DNA from: Flavobacteriaceae bacterium
Lineage (GTDB): Bacteria > Bacteroidota > Bacteroidia > Flavobacteriales > Flavobacteriaceae
Direction of reading: 5' to 3'
Length of the DNA: 9,756 nucleotides
NCBI GenBank assembly: GCA_014763515.1
Contig: JACXVH010000045.1
Location: 1 to 9,756 of the forward strand
The notes under the pieces are model-generated. The model saw nothing but the letters and a program-made list of their open reading frames with translations, had not been told where the DNA came from and did not search any database. Position 1 is the stretch's first letter, and every line of letters begins with the position of its first letter. Below are positions 1-5,859 of this stretch, one piece after another. The translations under genes and the position numbers were made by a program.

Positions 1-61
1 GGTCTTCGCCTGTTTTGAATTGCTTTAAGAATTCATCCGATAATAAATCTTCTTTTTTCAT
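1..61 (-). CDS. IS256-family transposase, N-terminal fragment (cut by window edge)
   Basis: The ATG lies at 59-61 on the minus strand and reads MKKEDLLSDEFLKQFKTGED before the window ends. This resembles the N-terminus of Bacteroidota IS256-family (Mutator-like, DDE) transposases, which typically open with an acidic-basic stretch followed by LKQFKTGEEL and then a conserved region on a small 'EGELDAHLGY' type motif that would lie outside this window. None of the catalytic residues are visible, so it cannot be judged whether the gene is intact. The start is chosen because it is the first ATG downstream of the palindrome. Confidence 0.6.
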   Translation of the reverse strand, partial: MKKEDLLSDEFLKQFKTGED

Positions 62-64
62 AAG

Positions 65-137
65 ACTGTGTAAAATTTAAAATTAAACAAAAAATAATGA
101 GGTTTTAAAACCCCATTATTTTTTCTACTTACACAGT
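65..137. repeat. Inverted 9-bp repeat ACTGTGTAA / TTACACAGT
   Basis: ACTGTGTAA at 65-73 is repeated in inverse orientation as TTACACAGT at 129-137. The outer copy probably forms part of the terminal inverted repeat of the insertion sequence; the inner copy sits directly in front of the transposase start. They could be two binding sites for the transposase, one at the tip and one over its own promoter or start, which would allow autoregulation. The repeat is read directly; the binding role is inference. Confidence 0.6.
89..124. terminator. Near-perfect palindrome inside the IS end, probable insulating terminator
   Basis: The arms 89-106 and 107-124 are reverse complements with a single mismatch (A100 opposite C113), centred on TTTTAAAA. 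As RNA on either strand it makes a long hairpin flanked by an A-tract and a T-tract, the shape of a bidirectional rho-independent terminator. It lies between the IS tip and the transposase start, so it would stop or sequester transcripts entering from outside. Comparable protection against impinging transcription is known for IS10 and IS50; applying it here is inference. Confidence 0.55.
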
Positions 138-152
138 TTATGTTATAGTACC

Positions 153-183
153 AAAAAAAGCGACTTTTAGAGTCGCTTTTTTT
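153..183. terminator. Rho-independent terminator of the msrA / membrane-protein unit
   Basis: The stem AGCGACT (159-165) pairs with AGTCGCT (171-177) around the 5-base loop TTTAG, with an A-tract on the left and a T-tract on the right, so it can work in both directions. On the minus strand it begins right at the stop codon (182-184) of the 100-residue membrane-protein gene and serves as its terminator. The insertion sequence begins directly beyond it. Confidence 0.85.
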
Positions 184-484
184 ATGATTCTCTTTTTATA
201 ATATAAGTATAAATCCATGTCAAAGTAAAGGTAGGTATAAAATCGAGACCTGGAAGCGCCTCTTCTATAAACCCAATTACACCAGCTACTTTACCCGTGG
301 TTCCTTTGTACATTGCAGCCAAAAGTAATCCCGAAATTGGAGCCCAAACAACATCTGTAACTTCCGCTAGTAAAGGCACTATATAGGACATCATCCCTAT
401 CAAATCAAAAATAATACTCAATATAAGTTTTGCTTTCTTATTTGTAGGTTTTGAAATTGCTTCTACTTGAACTTCATTTGTCAT
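182..484 (-). CDS. Hypothetical small membrane protein (100 aa)
   Basis: I do not recognise a named family. The protein has a polar, lysine-containing N-terminus (residues 1-19), then hydrophobic stretches at about 20-40, 45-59 and 64-75 and a final one at 80-96 ending in a basic KRES tail. This suggests an integral inner-membrane protein with three or four short membrane segments. An acidic pair (E74, E75) followed by Pro-Gly and an aromatic/Thr-rich C-terminal segment (DFIPTFTLTW) looks conserved in character. It starts at the first ATG, 48 bases after msrA on the same strand, and ends in the terminator at 153-183, so it is probably the distal gene of an msrA transcript. No function can be assigned from sequence alone. 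Confidence 0.7.
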   Translation of the reverse strand: MTNEVQVEAISKPTNKKAKLILSIIFDLIGMMSYIVPLLAEVTDVVWAPISGLLLAAMYKGTTGKVAGVIGFIEEALPGLDFIPTFTLTWIYTYIIKRES

Positions 485-532
485 CTGTGTTTTTTAATTA
501 TTTGTAATTATACTAACAAAATCAATGCCAAA

Positions 533-1171
533 TTACTTTAATTTTGATTGGTAATATTTTCGCAATTTTTCAAGTTTTGGAGCAATTACCATTTGACAAT
601 AACCTTGTTGAGAATTTTGACTATAATAATCTTGATGATAATCTTCAGCAGGATAAAATTCGGTTGCAGGCGATACTTTTGTTACTATAGGCTTATTATA
701 AAGTTGTTCTTTTTCAATAAACTTAATGTAGTCTTCGGCCTTAGTCTTTTGTGCTTCAGAATAATAAAAAATTTCACTTCTATATTGTGTTCCAACATCA
801 GCTCCCTGACGGTTCAATGTTGTGGGATCATGTGTTCCAAAGAAAACTTCTAACAAATCTTCATAAGCAACTTGTGTAGGATCAAATGTTATTTGAATAG
901 CTTCTGCATGTCCTGTTTCACCTGAACAAACTTCTTTATAAGTTGGATTTTTAATTTTTCCACCAATGTATCCAGAAGTCACTTTTTCTACACCTTTAAT
1001 TTCTTGAAATATTGCTTCGGTACACCAAAAACAACCACCAGCAAAAGTCGCTACTTCTTTTCCACTTTGTATTTCCATTTTTATTGGTTCTTTAAATTCT
1101 TGAACAGTATATTTTTTCTCTTTTGCTTGACAGCTCACTAATAAAATTAATGATAAAACTATTTTTTCCAT
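533..1171 (-). CDS. msrA: Peptide-methionine (S)-S-oxide reductase MsrA, lipoprotein form
   Basis: MsrA reduces the S-diastereomer of methionine sulfoxide, free or in proteins, using a catalytic Cys regenerated through thioredoxin-type reductants. The family signature GGCFWC is at residues 45-50 with catalytic Cys47, followed by Glu52. The conserved block HDPTTLNRQGADVGTQYRS spans 114-132. A likely resolving Cys192 sits in QQGYCQ near the C-terminus. The 212 residues carry an N-terminal extension over the cytosolic enzyme: a short hydrophobic segment with the lipobox LVSC (11-14), indicating signal peptidase II processing and lipid anchoring at Cys14. The enzyme therefore probably repairs envelope proteins. 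It is transcribed divergently from lolD and is followed by the small membrane protein. No MsrB domain is fused. The ATG at 1169-1171 is chosen because it begins the lipoprotein signal. Confidence 0.95.
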   Translation of the reverse strand: MEKIVLSLILLVSCQAKEKKYTVQEFKEPIKMEIQSGKEVATFAGGCFWCTEAIFQEIKGVEKVTSGYIGGKIKNPTYKEVCSGETGHAEAIQITFDPTQVAYEDLLEVFFGTHDPTTLNRQGADVGTQYRSEIFYYSEAQKTKAEDYIKFIEKEQLYNKPIVTKVSPATEFYPAEDYHQDYYSQNSQQGYCQMVIAPKLEKLRKYYQSKLK

Positions 1172-1273
1172 CGCAATTAAATTTACTCAAAATTACGGTT
1201 TAAATGAAATTTTGAATGTTATTTAGCTAACATTTAGCATAAAAATAACAAAAAACTTTGTTTCTTTGTAAAC
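1172..1273. promoter_or_regulatory. Divergent promoter region between msrA and lolD
   Basis: These 102 bases separate two divergent genes and must hold both promoters. On the minus strand, TAATTTTG (complement of 1188-1195) matches the Bacteroidota -7 element TAnnTTTG and lies 17-24 bases before the msrA ATG, but I see no good -33 TTG at the usual distance. On the plus strand, TTTCTTTG (1261-1268) matches with one mismatch only 5 bases before the lolD ATG, which would imply a nearly leaderless mRNA; its -33 partner is also weak. The promoters are inferred. Confidence 0.4.
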
Positions 1274-1933
1274 ATGATAGAGGCTTATAATATTCATAAA
1301 AACTACGACGATTTACATGTTTTAAAAGGTGTAAATTTACATATTAAAAAAGGGGAAATTGTTTCAATAGTTGGCGCTTCAGGAGCAGGAAAAACTACCT
1401 TGTTGCAAATTTTAGGAACACTCGATAAACCTTCAAAAAATTACGATTCTAATTTAACTATTAACGATGTTAATATTTTAAAATTGTCTGATAAAGATTT
1501 ATCAAAATTTAGAAATCAACAATTAGGCTTTATTTTCCAATTTCACCAGCTTCTACCCGAATTTACAGCATTAGAAAATGTTTGTATTCCTGCTTTTATT
1601 GCAAATAGAAACAAAAAAGAAGTTGAAAAAGAAGCCGAAAAATTATTAGATTATCTTGGCCTTTCACATAGAATACATCATAAACCCAGTGAACTTTCTG
1701 GTGGAGAGCAACAACGTGTTGCAGTAGCAAGAGCTTTAATTAATAAACCTGCTGTTATTTTTGCCGATGAACCTTCTGGAAATTTAGATACACATAGTGC
1801 CGAAAATTTACATCAGTTGTTTTTTAAATTACGTGATGAATTTGGTCAAACATTCGTAATTGTAACACACAATGAAGAATTAGCCGAAATGGCAGATCGA
1901 AAAATTACGATGATTGACGGGAATATTATTTAG
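1274..1933 (+). CDS. lolD: LolD, ATPase of the lipoprotein-releasing ABC transporter
   Basis: LolD powers the LolCDE complex, which extracts outer-membrane lipoproteins from the inner membrane and passes them to LolA. All nucleotide-binding motifs are present in the 219 residues: Walker A GASGAGKT (34-41), Q-loop Gln89, signature LSGGEQQR (141-148), Walker B VIFADEP (161-167) with catalytic Glu166, and H-loop His199. The segment QFHQLLPEFTALENV (89-103) is nearly identical to the LolD motif of the Escherichia coli protein (QFHHLLPDFTALENV), which contacts the LolC/LolE subunits. This separates it from FtsE and MacB, the nearest alternatives. No LolC/E permease gene is in the window, so the partners must be elsewhere. 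The stop codon is directly followed by the ATG of the S41 peptidase gene. Confidence 0.88.
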   Translation: MIEAYNIHKNYDDLHVLKGVNLHIKKGEIVSIVGASGAGKTTLLQILGTLDKPSKNYDSNLTINDVNILKLSDKDLSKFRNQQLGFIFQFHQLLPEFTALENVCIPAFIANRNKKEVEKEAEKLLDYLGLSHRIHHKPSELSGGEQQRVAVARALINKPAVIFADEPSGNLDTHSAENLHQLFFKLRDEFGQTFVIVTHNEELAEMADRKITMIDGNII

Positions 1934-2902
1934 ATGAAAATACACAGTTATATATTTTTATTTTTTTTGTTTGCAAGTTGTCAAAAAAACATCTCTATTC
2001 CTAAAAATGTTTCTAATTACCTTACTGAAACCATAAAACTATTAAAAGAAAAATCAATTCATAAAAATGAAATTGATTGGAAAGAATTTGAAAAAGATCT
2101 TTTTATTAAAGCTCAGCACGCAAAAAATCTAGAAGACGTTTATCCAACAATAAGTTATGCTGTAAAAAAACTCAACGATAATCATAGCTATTTTAAATCA
2201 ATAATAGAGATTAAAAATGAATCAGAAAACAACCCTTTACCAACATTTTCTGATGAAATAACTCCTGATGATATAGGATATATTAGAATTCCGTATTGTA
2301 TTGGTTCAGAAAAGGATAATGAGAATTATATTACCTCAATTAGAACAAAAATAGATCAACAAGCGCAAAAAAAATTAAAAGGTTGGATTATTGATTTACA
2401 AGGTAATTTTGGAGGAAATATGTGGCCAATGTTACTTGCTTTAGAACCTCTGATAGGAAACGGAACTTTTGGATATTTTATAGATGCAAATGAAAATAGT
2501 GAAGCTTGGAAAATAATAAAAGGAAAAGCCTATATAGAAGACCAATTAATTATGGAAACCAATATTAATTTTTCAAATCAACTTCAAAAAAAACCATTTA
2601 TGGCTATTTTAACTGATAGTGAAACTGCAAGTTCTGGAGAAGCAATTACGGTAGCATTTAAAGGTCAAGAAAATACAAAATCATTTGGGCAACCTACTTT
2701 TGGAGTATCTACTGGTTGTGTTTCTCATTTATTATCAGATGGTTCATCAATAAATCTCGCTGAATCAATATTTTTAGATAGACATAAAACAAAATATGGA
2801 AACAAAATAGTTCCTGATTTTGTAGTTGAAAAAGATAAAACTTTACAAACTGGAATTGCTTGGATTTATAAAATGAATGAGATTCCAACGCCTGAAAATT
2901 AA
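1934..2902 (+). CDS. S41-family peptidase-like lipoprotein
   Basis: This 322-residue protein starts with a lipoprotein signal (lipobox FASC, lipidated Cys16), so it should sit on the periplasmic side of a membrane. The S41 core follows: NDNHSYF (81-87) with a candidate catalytic His84, a strand GYIRIPYC (115-122), the substrate-cradle motif WIIDLQGNFGGNMWPML (151-167), and the nucleophile region TDSETASSGE (227-236) with candidate Ser233. In CtpA/Tsp enzymes a catalytic Lys lies 25 residues after the Ser; here that position is Val258 (GQPTFGVSTG). The protein therefore belongs to the branch without a Ser-Lys dyad, where a tricorn-like His/Ser/Glu arrangement is more likely. No PDZ domain is obvious. 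The ATG directly abuts the lolD stop, and the stop is one base before the next gene, so it is co-translated or co-transcribed with both. The substrate is unknown. Confidence 0.85.
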   Translation: MKIHSYIFLFFLFASCQKNISIPKNVSNYLTETIKLLKEKSIHKNEIDWKEFEKDLFIKAQHAKNLEDVYPTISYAVKKLNDNHSYFKSIIEIKNESENNPLPTFSDEITPDDIGYIRIPYCIGSEKDNENYITSIRTKIDQQAQKKLKGWIIDLQGNFGGNMWPMLLALEPLIGNGTFGYFIDANENSEAWKIIKGKAYIEDQLIMETNINFSNQLQKKPFMAILTDSETASSGEAITVAFKGQENTKSFGQPTFGVSTGCVSHLLSDGSSINLAESIFLDRHKTKYGNKIVPDFVVEKDKTLQTGIAWIYKMNEIPTPEN

Positions 2903-2903
2903 A

Positions 2904-3668
2904 ATGACAAAAAACGAACTTAAAGAATTTTTAGACGAAAAAGTTGAATTATACAATAGACCAGATTTTATAGAGACTGATCCTATTCAAATTCCGCATT
3001 TATTTTCTACAAAAGAAGATATAGAGATTGCATCGTTTCTAACTTCTACTTTGGCTTGGGGAAATCGTAAAATGATTATTAATAGTGCTACAAAATTAAT
3101 GAATGTAATGGGCAATTCTCCTTACGATTTTGTACTTTCTCATAACAACGAACAATTAGAAAAACTAAATACTTTTGTTCATAGAACTTTTAATAATGAA
3201 GATGCTAAAACTTTTATAAAAGCACTTCAGAACATTTACCTAAATCATGATGGACTTGAAAAGGTTTTTTCAAAATATCAAAATCAAAAAGACCAGACTT
3301 ATAGTATTTCTAACTTCAAAAAAATCTTTTTTGAAATAAATCATCAATCGAGAACTACGAAACATGTTTCGGACCCTTTAAACAATTCTGCAGCAAAAAG
3401 ACTAAACATGATGTTGAGATGGCTCGTGAGAAAAGACAATAAAGGAGTCGATTTTGGCATTTGGAATTCTATTTCAACCGCTCACCTATCTTGTCCTTTA
3501 GATGTTCACTCTGGAAATGTAGCTCGTAAACTGGGATTACTAACTCGAAAACAAAATGATGCCAAAGCCCTAGTTGAACTTGATACTAACCTTAGATTAC
3601 TAGACAATCAAGATCCTGTTAAATATGATTTTGCATTGTTTGGTCTTGGTGTCTTCGAAGGTTTCTAG
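2904..3668 (+). CDS. TIGR02757 / DUF2400 family protein
   Basis: This 254-residue protein matches the TIGR02757 family, widespread in Bacteroidota and of unproven function. Characteristic pieces are ETDPIQIPHLF (24-34), the AWGNRK block (51-56), NSPYDFV (71-77), KRLNMMLRWLVRKD (165-178), CPLDVHSGNVARKLGL (197-212) and DPVKYDFALFGLG (237-249). The PLDVH segment followed by a basic helix resembles the catalytic-Asp region (VDTH...R) of HhH-GPD DNA glycosylases, which suggests a DNA-repair-like fold, but I see no canonical helix-hairpin-helix loop before it. I chose the ATG at 2904, one base after the preceding stop. An in-frame ATG at 2877 would overlap the peptidase gene by 26 bases and add nine residues (MRFQRLKIK) that do not look like the family. 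No clear terminator follows. Confidence 0.85.
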   Translation: MTKNELKEFLDEKVELYNRPDFIETDPIQIPHLFSTKEDIEIASFLTSTLAWGNRKMIINSATKLMNVMGNSPYDFVLSHNNEQLEKLNTFVHRTFNNEDAKTFIKALQNIYLNHDGLEKVFSKYQNQKDQTYSISNFKKIFFEINHQSRTTKHVSDPLNNSAAKRLNMMLRWLVRKDNKGVDFGIWNSISTAHLSCPLDVHSGNVARKLGLLTRKQNDAKALVELDTNLRLLDNQDPVKYDFALFGLGVFEGF

Positions 3669-3705
3669 CCTCTATATTAATATTCTTTAACAATAGCTAA
3701 TAATC

Positions 3706-3741
3706 TTGTAACACTTCTGCTTACATAGTGCCATAAATTTG
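3706..3741 (+). promoter_or_regulatory. Possible Bacteroidota-type promoter for the DUF1328 gene
   Basis: TAAATTTG at 3734-3741 is a full match to the -7 consensus TAnnTTTG. The closest TTG is at 3706-3708, 25 bases upstream, slightly longer than the usual range of about 17-23. Transcription would start near 3748, about 40 bases before the DUF1328 start codon. The rest of 3669-3789 holds nothing else I can support. Confidence 0.45.
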
Positions 3742-3789
3742 TAATATCAAATTAGATAAAACAATTTATTAACTATAAAACAAAATGTT

Positions 3790-3948
3790 ATGTTACGTTA
3801 GACAATCATATTCATAATACTTGCTTTAGTTGCCGGAGTTTTAGGTTTCGGTGGTATTGCAGCAGGAGCAGCAGAAATTGCTAAAATATTATTCTTCATT
3901 TTTATTATTTTATTCATTTTATCGATAATAAGAGGAAGAAAAGTTTAA
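3790..3948 (+). pseudogene. DUF1328 (YtjA-like) small membrane protein with an amber codon at position 4
   Basis: The 53-codon frame 3790-3948 encodes a typical DUF1328 protein: after M-L-R-stop it continues TIIFIILALVAGVLGFGG, then IAAGAAEIAKILFF, then a second hydrophobic helix and the basic end SIIRGRKV. Family members such as Escherichia coli YtjA begin M-(L/F)-R-W-x-I-I-F, so codon 4 (3799-3801, TAG) stands exactly where Trp (TGG) is expected; one G-to-A change explains it. No ATG, GTG or TTG in the next codons could restart translation. The remaining 49 codons are undamaged, pointing to a very recent mutation or a sequence error. A second ATG at 3785, from a tandem ATGTT ATGTT, is out of frame and ends after ten codons. 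The family consists of small inner-membrane proteins with two helices and no established function. The gene has its own terminator and a possible promoter, so it is monocistronic. Confidence 0.85.
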
Positions 3949-3989
3949 GAAATAAAATATCTCATATAGTTTAGTTAGGTTAGGTTTGT

Positions 3990-4022
3990 AAAAAAGCACG
4001 TGTATTTTATGCGTGCTTTTTT
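3990..4022. terminator. Rho-independent terminator after the DUF1328 gene
   Basis: The arm AAAAAAGCACG (3990-4000) pairs with CGTGCTTTTTT (4012-4022) around an 11-base loop, followed by more T residues. It ends the DUF1328 transcript and separates it from the ABC exporter genes. The A-tract on the opposite side would permit function in both directions, though no minus-strand gene lies nearby. Confidence 0.85.
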
Positions 4023-4087
4023 TGTTTGTAACAAATCATTTTATTGGTCGTCTTATCTTAAGATGTTTAAAATTAAACTACAATCAT

Positions 4088-4990
4088 TTGGAAACAATAC
4101 TTAGCATTCAAAACTTAAACAAAATCTACGGTAGAAAAGTTCATGCTGTTAAAGATTTATCATTTGAAATTCAAAAAGGCAATGTTTACGGAATTTTAGG
4201 ACCAAATGGTTCTGGAAAATCTACTACATTGGGAATTGTTCTAAATGTGGTTAATAAAACTTCCGGTGATTTTCAATGGTTTAATGGTAATCTAGACATA
4301 CATAAAGCCTTAAAAAAAGTTGGTGCTATTATTGAAAGACCAAATTTTTATCCGTACATGACTGCCAAAGAAAATTTACAATTGGTCTGTAAAATTAAAG
4401 AAATTCCATATTCAAAAGTTGAAGAAAAATTAACATTGGTTGGACTTATCGAGAGAAAAGATAGTAAGTTCAGAACCTTTTCATTAGGAATGAAACAACG
4501 TTTAGCAATTGCTTCTGCACTTCTTAATGATCCTGAAATATTAATTTTAGACGAACCCACAAACGGGCTTGACCCGCAAGGAATTAGACAAATTCGCGAT
4601 TTAATCAAAATAATTGCTGCTCAAGGAACTACTATTTTATTGGCTTCACACCTTTTAGACGAAGTAGAAAAAGTTTGTAGCCATGTGGTTGTTTTACAAA
4701 AAGGCGTTATGCTATATCAAGGAAGTGTACACGGAATGGTTTCAAATGAAGGCTTCTTCGAACTAGAAGCAAACGACATGACAAAACTCGAACTTGAAAT
4801 GCAACAACATCAATCGGTAGAAAAAATTGTACTTGAAGATGGTAAATTAATTGTGTTTTTAAAATCAAATTTAGATGCTGCAGAACTCAATTCTTATTTA
4901 GCTTCTAAAGGAATTTTGTTAAGTCATCTTGTAAAAAGAAAACACAGCTTAGAAGAACAATTTTTACAATTAACTAATCATCAATCTTAA
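4088..4990 (+). CDS. ABC-2 type exporter, ATP-binding subunit
   Basis: This 300-residue ATPase pairs with the permease that follows and belongs to the ABC-2 (BcrA/NatA/CcmA-like) group. Motifs are Walker A GPNGSGKST (38-46), a Glu-containing Q-loop region IIERPNFYPY (81-90), the family-type signature FSLGMKQR (131-138), Walker B ILILDEP (151-157) with Glu156, D-loop at 160-162 and H-loop His188. Residues 215-300 form the C-terminal accessory domain common in this group. I chose TTG at 4088-4090 as the start (METILSIQNLNKIYG). The open frame extends back to a GTG at 4013, but those 25 codons lie partly inside the terminator at 3990-4022 and encode nothing like the family. The only nearby ATG (4063) is out of frame. 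The 65 bases between terminator and start show no clear TAnnTTTG element. The exported substrate cannot be predicted. Confidence 0.88.
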   Translation: METILSIQNLNKIYGRKVHAVKDLSFEIQKGNVYGILGPNGSGKSTTLGIVLNVVNKTSGDFQWFNGNLDIHKALKKVGAIIERPNFYPYMTAKENLQLVCKIKEIPYSKVEEKLTLVGLIERKDSKFRTFSLGMKQRLAIASALLNDPEILILDEPTNGLDPQGIRQIRDLIKIIAAQGTTILLASHLLDEVEKVCSHVVVLQKGVMLYQGSVHGMVSNEGFFELEANDMTKLELEMQQHQSVEKIVLEDGKLIVFLKSNLDAAELNSYLASKGILLSHLVKRKHSLEEQFLQLTNHQS

Positions 4991-4994
4991 TTTT

Positions 4995-5843
4995 ATGTAC
5001 CGACTACTTTCTATAGAATTCCAAAAAATATTTAAAAACAGAATTAGCAAAATACTGGTTATCATATACTTTGCTTTACTATTATTACTTTTTTTAATTA
5101 GTAATATAGAATTTGAGTTATTTGGTATTCCCATTAGAATAGCCGATCAAGGAATTTTTAATTTTCCATTCATTTGGCATTTTAATACTTATGTAGCCGA
5201 TTATTTTAAAATTTTCTTTGCCGTTGTAATTGTTTCCATGATGGCCAATGAATATACTTATGGAACGCTTAAACAAAATTTAATTGATGGTTTTACAAAA
5301 AAAGAAGTTATCTTGAGTAAATTTTTGAGCATTATTGTTTTCTCATTTATATCAACACTATTAGTTTTTGCAATTACTTTACTGTTAGGATTGCGCTTTT
5401 CTTCTTATAATGAGCCTTCAATTATATTTTCTCAATTAGAATATGTTTTGGGATATTTCATAAAATTAACTGCATTCTTTTCTTTCTGTTTATTTTTAAG
5501 TGTTTTAATAAAACGTTCTGCTTTCGCATTAGGATTTTTAATATTTTGGTACATTTTCGAATTTTTAAGTCATGGAATTATAAAATATGTCTTTTTAAAA
5601 GAGAAAGAAAAAACAGATACTTTAGTCGATAAAATTTATGATTTTTTTCCTTTTGAAGCAATGTCAAATGTTATTGTAGAACCTTATACTAGAATTAATT
5701 TCATAAAAACTATTGGTACACAAGTGGGCATGGGAGATTTAAAAGATTATAGCGTTCATTTATCATCTATTTTAATTGTACTTGGCTGGATATTTATTTT
5801 TATTTTCTCGTCTTATCAATTGTTAAAAAGAAAAGATTTGTAG
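4995..5843 (+). CDS. ABC-2 type exporter, permease subunit
   Basis: This 282-residue membrane protein starts four bases after the ATPase gene. It has six likely transmembrane segments, at about residues 19-38, 58-83, 109-132, 148-171, 174-195 and 257-276. The loop after the second segment carries ANEYTYGTLKQNLIDG (84-99), the motif typical of ABC-2 permeases whose coupling helix contacts the ATPase. A soluble stretch (200-250) separates segments five and six and should face the periplasm. Family members export drugs, peptides or ions, or serve in bacitracin-type resistance; nothing here decides among these. Its TAG stop (5841-5843) immediately precedes the -7 element of the next gene's promoter, so the exporter pair seems to end as a unit without a terminator of its own. 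Confidence 0.88.
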   Translation: MYRLLSIEFQKIFKNRISKILVIIYFALLLLLFLISNIEFELFGIPIRIADQGIFNFPFIWHFNTYVADYFKIFFAVVIVSMMANEYTYGTLKQNLIDGFTKKEVILSKFLSIIVFSFISTLLVFAITLLLGLRFSSYNEPSIIFSQLEYVLGYFIKLTAFFSFCLFLSVLIKRSAFALGFLIFWYIFEFLSHGIIKYVFLKEKEKTDTLVDKIYDFFPFEAMSNVIVEPYTRINFIKTIGTQVGMGDLKDYSVHLSSILIVLGWIFIFIFSSYQLLKRKDL

Positions 5844-5851
5844 TATCTTTG
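5820..5851 (+). promoter_or_regulatory. Bacteroidota-type promoter for the T9SS-secreted protein gene
   Basis: TATCTTTG (5844-5851) is a perfect TAnnTTTG -7 element. TTG at 5820-5822 lies 21 bases upstream, inside the usual spacing for the flavobacterial -33 element. Transcription should begin at about 5858, within a few bases of the ATG at 5860, giving a leaderless or nearly leaderless message. The element overlaps the last codons of the permease gene. Confidence 0.7.
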
Positions 5852-5859
5852 CCGATGCT

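Larger units (their letters stand above)
1..152 (-). mobile_element. Edge of an IS256-family-like insertion sequence (partial)
   Basis: This is the 5' (transposase-start) end of an insertion sequence that continues beyond the left edge of the window. It holds the first codons of a transposase, a palindrome, and the motif ACTGTGTAA in inverted orientation on both sides of the palindrome. A TGTGTAA core some 18 bases inside the terminus is what I recall for IS256 ends. Counting out from the core at 130-136 puts the outer boundary near 152, exactly where the neighbouring terminator starts. The family rests on the N-terminal protein sequence and this core; the exact end and the target duplication cannot be fixed without the other end. 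Confidence 0.6.

Noticed and set aside
548..853. Open frame of 101 codons on the plus strand
   Set aside because: It is wholly antisense to msrA, and the protein is low-complexity Ile/Phe/Leu-rich as expected from the complement of AT-rich coding DNA.
2877..2903. Upstream in-frame ATG for the TIGR02757 gene
   Set aside because: It would overlap the peptidase gene and add nine residues without family resemblance; the ATG at 2904 fits the one-base spacing.
3669..3705. Terminator directly after the TIGR02757 gene
   Set aside because: Only a short AT-only palindrome (ATATTAATAT) is visible, with no GC stem or T-tract.
3799..3801. TAG reassigned to an amino acid in this organism
   Set aside because: lolD, the TIGR02757 gene, the permease and crcB all end at TAG at the positions expected for their families.
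4348..4608. Minus-strand open frame inside the ABC ATPase gene
   Set aside because: It is antisense to the signature and Walker B coding region of a clear gene and has no family features.
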